From Enterobacteriaceae bacterium (GTDB lineage: Bacteria > Pseudomonadota > Gammaproteobacteria > Enterobacterales > Enterobacteriaceae): a stretch of 52,605 nt of DNA. Every line of letters begins with the position of its first letter. Position 1 is the stretch's first letter. Position numbers and translations under genes: made by a program. A model generated the notes under the pieces. It was not told the DNA's origin and made no database searches. It worked only from the letters and a program-made list of their open reading frames with translations. The stretch is from positions 1-52,605 of the forward strand of contig JAISKF010000053.1 of the NCBI GenBank assembly GCA_031261005.1, given 5' to 3'. Shown one piece after another: positions 48,587 through 52,605 of this stretch.

Positions 48587-49712
48587 GCCAACATTCAGCA
48601 TGTTCTGGCGGCTGGTTTTTCGTGCGTTACGTTTGCGTATGCAGCGTGTTGTGGTGGTATTTGCTGCATTAGCCGTAGGCGCGGCGATTGTTACGGCAAT
48701 GTCAGCAGTTTATTTTGATATTAATGCCAAAATGAGTCAGGAATTACGTACCTTTGGCGCGAATTTTTATATTGGTCCCGCTCATGGCAACAATATGCTG
48801 CAAGCAGATTATCAGCAAATTGTCGATCAAGCGCCAAAAGGTGTGATTAACGCTGGCAGCCCGTATTTATATGGCATGGCGCGTACTGAACTGGAAAAAG
48901 TGGTCGTGATGGGCGTTTGGTTTGAATCGTTGAAACAACTTGTACCTTATTGGCAAGTCAGCGGTAACTGGATCGGTGTCAGCTTTGATGATCGCAATGC
49001 CATGATTGGCTATAAGCTGGCGAATCGCCTTGAGCTAAAAGTGGGGGATTCGGTTGTGTTGGTTGACGGCGATAAAAAGAAGTCGCTGCAAATTAAAGGC
49101 ATTGTCGAAGCCGGTGACGCGACAGATAACGTCTTAATTATCAATCTGCCGTTAGCGCAAAGCTGGTTAAAGCAGCCGGATACCATCAGCCATGCACTGC
49201 TGAGTGTGAACAATGAGAAAGGGCAAGTTGATCAGTTCGCGCAGCAGTTGCAAAAACGTTATCCCAATTTAGAAATTCGTCCAATCCGTAAAGTTTCGGC
49301 GTCAGAGGGACAAGTCCTCGATAAAATCAAAGGATTGATGGGGCTGGTTTCACTGGTGATTTTGGTGCTTTCAACATTATGTGTGAATACTACGCTGATG
49401 GCGATTGTCAGCGAGCGTTCCCGTGAATTCGCGCTGCAAAAAGCGTTAGGCGCGAAAGGTAAAGATATTGTGCGCCAGATTATGGCTGAAACTCTGATTA
49501 TTGCGCTGTTTGCCGTTATTGTGGGCATTGTGGTGGGTTACATACTGGCGCAGATTTTAGGGCAAACGGTATTCTCCGCGTCTATTGGTTTGCGGGCGCA
49601 AGTAATACCACTGACCCTGATTTTATCCCTGTTGGTCGCGCTGATTGCGGCAGTTCTGCCAACTTATCGGGCGGTGAAGATTGAACCTGCCAAAGTTTTG
49701 AAAGGAGAGTAA
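48576..49712 (+). CDS. FtsX/MacB-type ABC permease 2 of the iron operon
   Basis: 378 residues, same plan as permease 1: helix at about 18-40, a periplasmic core, and three C-terminal helices with SERSREFALQKALGAKGKDI. ATG 48576 has GGAGGT nine bases upstream and overlaps the upstream gene by 11 bases; the open frame from 48510 is a read-through of that overlap. The two permeases share the GANI/GANFYIGPA segment after helix 1, consistent with an old duplication. Confidence 0.9.
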   Translation: MGAKPTFSMFWRLVFRALRLRMQRVVVVFAALAVGAAIVTAMSAVYFDINAKMSQELRTFGANFYIGPAHGNNMLQADYQQIVDQAPKGVINAGSPYLYGMARTELEKVVVMGVWFESLKQLVPYWQVSGNWIGVSFDDRNAMIGYKLANRLELKVGDSVVLVDGDKKKSLQIKGIVEAGDATDNVLIINLPLAQSWLKQPDTISHALLSVNNEKGQVDQFAQQLQKRYPNLEIRPIRKVSASEGQVLDKIKGLMGLVSLVILVLSTLCVNTTLMAIVSERSREFALQKALGAKGKDIVRQIMAETLIIALFAVIVGIVVGYILAQILGQTVFSASIGLRAQVIPLTLILSLLVALIAAVLPTYRAVKIEPAKVLKGE

Positions 49713-49715
49713 GCG

Positions 49716-50453
49716 GTGACACATCATCAATCGACACACGATCAGCATGAGATTAACAAACAACAATCAGCTTGGGTGATTGAAACCCGTCATCTCTACA
49801 AGCGCTTCGGGCAAGTTGTGGCGCTGGAAGATATTAACCTGCAAATTAAACGCGGTGAGTTTGTCGCGATTATGGGTGCGTCCGGTTCAGGAAAAACTAC
49901 ATTGATGAATATCCTGACTTGTCTGGATACCGTCAGTGAAGGGCAAGTTTTACTTGATGGTACAGATGCAGCAGCGCTAGATGAAGAAGGGCGGCGCGCT
50001 TTCCGTTCCGATAAAATTGGTTTGGTGTTCCAACAGTTCCACTTAATTCCTTTTTTAACTGCATTAGAAAACGTCATGTTAGCGCAGCATTATCACAGCG
50101 TGGTTGATGAAGCAGCAGCGCGCAAAGTGCTAAAACAAGTCGGATTGGATCACCGTGTTGACCATCTGCCAAGCCAGCTTTCCGGCGGTGAACAGCAACG
50201 CGTATGTATTGCTCGTGCGCTGGTTAATGAACCGCCTGTCATTTTTGCTGATGAACCAACCGGTAATCTGGACGAACAGAACGAACGTTTAGTTTTAGGC
50301 TTACTGGAAGATTTACATAAGCAGGGACGAACTATCGTGATGGTAACGCATAACCCTGAATTAGGACGTTTTGCTGACCGAATTGTGCGTTTACAGCATG
50401 GCAAATATCTGGGTGAAGAAGTGAATCATCATGAGGCTGAACATGTTAACTAA
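49716..50453 (+). CDS. ABC ATPase of the iron operon (MacB/LolD type)
   Basis: 245 residues. Walker A GASGSGKTT near 54-62, signature LSGGEQQRV, Walker B VIFADEPTGNLD, H-loop MVTHNP. GTG start with AAAGGAGA upstream. The N-terminus has a His/Gln-rich tail (HHQSTHDQHE). Clusters with MacB/LolD-type ATPases that serve FtsX-like permeases. The next gene starts inside its last codons. Confidence 0.92.
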   Translation: MTHHQSTHDQHEINKQQSAWVIETRHLYKRFGQVVALEDINLQIKRGEFVAIMGASGSGKTTLMNILTCLDTVSEGQVLLDGTDAAALDEEGRRAFRSDKIGLVFQQFHLIPFLTALENVMLAQHYHSVVDEAAARKVLKQVGLDHRVDHLPSQLSGGEQQRVCIARALVNEPPVIFADEPTGNLDEQNERLVLGLLEDLHKQGRTIVMVTHNPELGRFADRIVRLQHGKYLGEEVNHHEAEHVN

Positions 50454-50955
50454 TCGTAAATTATTGGGCAGTAAAATACTTGCTGGAATATTTTTGCTCA
50501 CTGCTGTGTTATTCCTCGGCGGTTGTAAAGAGGAAAAAGCACGCGTGGGAGCGTCTGCTCCAACGCTGGCGGTTTATGATTTGCAAGGTAACAAAGTTTC
50601 ACTGGATCAGTGGAAAGGGAAATATGTTTACCTTAACTTTTGGGCGTCCAATTGCGGCGGTTGTCTGGCAGAGATGCCAACACTGGAAAAATTAAGCCAG
50701 ACTTACCGCGATAACATCGTCGTAGTTGGCGTAAATACCGACCAAGATGATGCCAACGTGCAGGCATTACTTAGAGAGCGCAGTATCACTTTTCCGAACG
50801 TGCGCGATCAGTTAGCCATTACCCAAGAACGCTATCAGGTGATCGGTACGCCAACATCTTTCTTGATCAGCCCTGACGGTAAATTACTGGCACAATACGT
50901 CGGTATGTTGCAAGAACCTCAGCTTAAAGCGATTTTTGAACAATCAAATGGGTGA
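50443..50955 (+). CDS. TlpA-like thioredoxin lipoprotein of the iron operon
   Basis: 170 residues from ATG 50443 (GAGG six bases upstream). Lipoprotein signal with lipobox LGGC, acylated Cys at 28. Thioredoxin fold of the TlpA/ResA/AhpC-TSA type: active site CGGC at 71-74 in FWASNCGGC, and the cis-Pro in GTPTSF near 131. Periplasm-facing, membrane-anchored reductant, perhaps for the DUF2318 cysteines or the cytochrome. Counterpart of Campylobacter Cj1664/Cj1665. Overlaps the ATPase gene by 11 bases. Confidence 0.92.
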   Translation: MLTNRKLLGSKILAGIFLLTAVLFLGGCKEEKARVGASAPTLAVYDLQGNKVSLDQWKGKYVYLNFWASNCGGCLAEMPTLEKLSQTYRDNIVVVGVNTDQDDANVQALLRERSITFPNVRDQLAITQERYQVIGTPTSFLISPDGKLLAQYVGMLQEPQLKAIFEQSNG

Positions 50956-50959
50956 ACTG

Positions 50960-51292
50960 ATGGTTAACGGAATGAAAAATAGTGTATTGAGCTTATCGTT
51001 AATCGTACTGCTCGCTCCATTGTTCTACGCGGATTCAGTTAATGCACAATCAACAGAATCCGCCGCGAATCTTTATCAACTGGCTTGTTCTGATTGTCAT
51101 GGTAAAAATGGTGATAAAGTCGCGCTGAAAAAAGCACGGTTACTTGTCAGCCTCGATGAAGCCCAAATTACAGAGGCACTAATAGATCGGCGCTCAGGAA
51201 AGATCAAAGGCGCAGGTAATGGCGTGAAAAAGCGTCTGAGTGATGACGATATTAAGAATCTGGCAGCTTATATTCAGACGTTGAAGAAATGA
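50960..51292 (+). CDS. Small periplasmic c-type cytochrome-like protein
   Basis: 110 residues. Signal peptide to about 29 (DSVNA). Single haem site CSDCH at 43-47 in a cytochrome-c fold ending LSDDDIKNLAAYIQTLKK. After H47 there is no Met and no second His, so the usual distal ligand is missing; the position before LSDDD reads GAGNGVKKR. Start ATG 50960, five bases after the thioredoxin stop; an alternative is ATG 50972. Last gene of the operon; suggests electrons are passed to or from iron during uptake. Confidence 0.85.
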   Translation: MVNGMKNSVLSLSLIVLLAPLFYADSVNAQSTESAANLYQLACSDCHGKNGDKVALKKARLLVSLDEAQITEALIDRRSGKIKGAGNGVKKRLSDDDIKNLAAYIQTLKK

Positions 51293-51306
51293 TCGAATTA
51301 ATGTCG

Positions 51307-51325
51307 GGGCGGATATTATCCGCCC
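51307..51325. terminator. Hairpin after the iron operon
   Basis: GGGCGGATA/TATCCGCCC, 9-bp stem, very short loop, 15 bases after the cytochrome stop and before the convergent DUF3811 gene. T-tracts are weak; it could also be a remnant of the repeat core. Confidence 0.5.
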
Positions 51326-51355
51326 GATTAAGAATATAAGGAGTTTAAAAGGCAG

Positions 51356-51619
51356 TTAACGGAATCCTCGTGAGTGATTTTTCTTACTCCAGTCAAAAGT
51401 TTCATCACTAGGTTTATATTTTTGTTTTTTCTTCTCGGCACGAATCTTTTTTTCTTCAGCCTCTAGCTCTTTCATGATTTGAGCGATCACTTCATCTTTG
51501 AGCTTACCTTTTTCGCCATTGGTCAAATCTCTGCCCAACTCGCGTTTAGCCTGTGCTTGCTGCATTTGGACGCGCTGTAGCTGGCTCTCAGTTAAATCTT
51601 TTAAGGTCAGTTTCTTCAT
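51356..51619 (-). CDS. YjbD-like protein (DUF3811)
   Basis: 87 residues, highly charged. Matches the E. coli YjbD plan: KLTLKDLTESQ at the start, a GR.LTN.E.......I..IM.E.EAE.KK helix, KKKQ.YKP, a short W motif (FDWSKK) and a C-terminal RGFR. Probably a soluble helical hairpin; no known function. ATG 51619 chosen (GGAG five bases upstream); an adjacent ATG at 51622 is possible. Confidence 0.8.
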   Translation of the reverse strand: MKKLTLKDLTESQLQRVQMQQAQAKRELGRDLTNGEKGKLKDEVIAQIMKELEAEEKKIRAEKKKQKYKPSDETFDWSKKNHSRGFR

Positions 51620-51982
51620 CATTACTCCATCCGTGACGGTTATTGAAAACAGTGTAGCTGAAATACCCGCAAACTGATGTAGTTAATATCAAACAGCAGT
51701 GAATAGAAGAGGAAGCTCATAATCTATGGAATTGATTAAGCACACCTGCTGAATAAAATTTTCCACCACAAAACCAAATAAATATAATAATTTTTATGAT
51801 TTTAATTATATTAAATTTTACAAATATAAAATAATTAGATGTTTATTCTGAATTTTATTCAATATTAAAATAAATTAAACATAAAAATAACATTTAATTT
51901 ACAATGTGAAGTGCAATACAGGTTAACTATTTGTTATCTGAGCCTATGGTTTCAACATCACTTGTGTGTGGAGGCGTTTATT
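51620..51982. other. AT-rich gap, no gene seen
   Basis: About 360 bp, with a stretch near 51770-51910 of extremely high AT content. No convincing ORF or RNA gene. ACAGGTTAAC near 51918 resembles the tip of the repeat family, but no copy can be aligned. Confidence 0.45.
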
Positions 51983-52060
51983 ATGAGAATTTTATTAACT
52001 GTAACTGGTATTACGCTGCTGATCTTCTACTCAACGCTCTTTATTATTAGTTTGCCATGA
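51983..52060 (+). CDS. Candidate 25-residue single-helix membrane peptide
   Basis: ATG 51983 follows GGAGG (51970-51974) at eight bases. The peptide is 25 residues: a basic start MRILL, then one hydrophobic helix of about 20 residues ending LP, the usual look of enterobacterial small membrane proteins. Not recognised as a named one. Its stop overlaps a second ATG as ATGA at 52057-52060, but that second frame runs through the terminator and is probably not a gene. Unproven as coding. Confidence 0.45.
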   Translation: MRILLTVTGITLLIFYSTLFIISLP

Positions 52061-52113
52061 TGTGGTTTTCATTGTTTTTACTATTTTTTATGATTACAAC
52101 GACAGCCACAACA

Positions 52114-52165
52114 GCAAAAAAATCCGCTTTCAATGATTTTTACAATGAAAGCGGATTTCTATTTT
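52114..52165. terminator. Strong bidirectional terminator beside kdgT
   Basis: A 13-bp perfect stem AAATCCGCTTTCA (52120-52132) pairs with TGAAAGCGGATTT (52146-52158), with T-runs on both sides (seven A at 52116-52122 read as T on the minus strand). It ends kdgT and anything transcribed from the left. Confidence 0.9.
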
Positions 52166-52179
52166 AAACCAATTGGTTA

Positions 52180-52605
52180 TCATGCCTCGTCAAGATCAGA
52201 GTTAATTTCTTCAACTGCCTGCGAATTTTTCGCACCCATCTTTTTAGACCACATCGCCGTAATAATCGGTACGAGAACAGACGTTACGATAACGGACGTT
52301 GCCACTAACGCGGTTGCGGCTGGCGCAACCGGTTTGAACTGCGGCAACATTTCACCGATCAGCACCGGCGTTGCGACTGCCGCACCTGCGGTACTTGATG
52401 CCGCGACACCCGCCGTACCGTTCCCGCCGCCGATAAATTTATCCGCAATAATCAATGGAATACCGGTGATGATGATAACCGCAACACCCATAAAGATACC
52501 CAGCATACCCGTATCCCTAATCACACCCAGATTGATCGTGTTACCCAATGCAAAGGCAAAGAATGGGATTAACGTATGCACCGCGCTGCTAAATAAACCG
52601 CGCAA
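52180..52605 (-). CDS. kdgT: 2-keto-3-deoxygluconate permease KdgT, C-terminal part
   Basis: The last 142 codons are visible; the 5' end lies beyond the window. Matches E. coli Kdg[68 protein letters not shown]. Membrane protein that takes up 2-keto-3-deoxygluconate by proton symport in pectin or hexuronate breakdown. The tail ([12 protein letters not shown]) is more acidic than in E. coli. KdgR or CRP sites would be outside the window. Confidence 0.94.
   Translation of the reverse strand: MRGLFSSAVHTLIPFFAFALGNTINLGVIRDTGMLGIFMGVAVIIITGIPLIIADKFIGGGNGTAGVAASSTAGAAVATPVLIGEMLPQFKPVAPAATALVATSVIVTSVLVPIITAMWSKKMGAKNSQAVEEINSDLDEA

Noticed and set aside
52057..52167. 36-codon frame overlapping the 25-codon peptide
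   Set aside because: It runs straight through a perfect terminator hairpin and its second half is dictated by the hairpin sequence; kept only as a finding, not as a gene.

Overview
The window reads as chromosome of an enterobacterium (Enterobacterales). Nearly every protein is recognisable by close resemblance to an Escherichia coli counterpart, and several blocks keep E. coli order: a tRNA-Ser(GGA) gene next to ycdX-ycdY; yceB-mdtH-rimJ-murJ; pth-ychH-prs-ispE-lolB-hemA-prfA-prmC-sirB2-sirB1-kdsA-dauA. Base composition is clearly lower in GC than E. coli. Long AT-rich gaps and a lineage-specific repeat family point to a genus outside the E. coli/Salmonella/Klebsiella group. I cannot name the genus from sequence alone.

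Layout. 1-118: the right end of an IS3-family insertion sequence, which seems to sit inside a copy of the local repeat. 227-9637: tRNA-Ser, ycdX, ycdY, rlmG, yceB, mdtH, rimJ, murJ, argS. 9890-11323: an orphan four-helix membrane protein and a small GlsB/YeaQ-type protein. 11423-23108: the pth-to-dauA housekeeping block (peptidyl-tRNA recycling, PRPP, isoprenoid precursor, lipoprotein sorting, haem start, translation termination, KDO). 23474-37722: mostly envelope transporters and accessory genes (MFS protein, ecotin, YidE, ArgO, YggL, RlhA, an MscS-type channel, MntP under a manganese riboswitch, SetB, DcuC). 38080-41687: a tightly coupled four-gene class II ABC importer operon resembling the Haemophilus MolABC molybdate/tungstate system, ending in a ModA-like protein with no signal peptide. 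41722-42480: fnr, with an FNR box just upstream. 43177-51292: an eight-gene FTR1/P19 (FetMP-type) iron uptake operon with a DUF2318 membrane protein, two MacB/FtsX-type permeases, an ATPase, a TlpA-like thioredoxin and a small cytochrome c. 51356-52605: a DUF3811 protein, a 25-codon membrane peptide candidate, and the C-terminal part of kdgT running off the window.

Structure beyond genes. The most striking feature is a family of intergenic, non-coding, MITE-like elements. They have terminal inverted repeats (tip YCTGAACTTYGGATAAG), a GC-rich nested palindromic core bounded by GTAGGGGCGG/CCGCCCCTAC, and flanking 8-bp direct repeats of TTAATNAA type. About eleven full, half or internally deleted copies are visible, all between genes and often touching stop codons. 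Regulatory signals include the mntP riboswitch, a class II CRP site at ychH, FNR boxes at fnr and probably dcuC, and a terminator-like hairpin inside the dauA leader.

Working picture: a facultative anaerobe. FNR, DcuC, the molybdate-type importer and the TorD-like YcdY fit anaerobic respiration; the FTR1/P19 operon handles iron; MntP removes excess manganese. Protein-level oddities worth checking are Cys at FNR position 24, a cysteine-less YHS-like module in the DUF2318 protein, a c-type cytochrome with no candidate distal Met or His, and an ecotin with Leu at P1.
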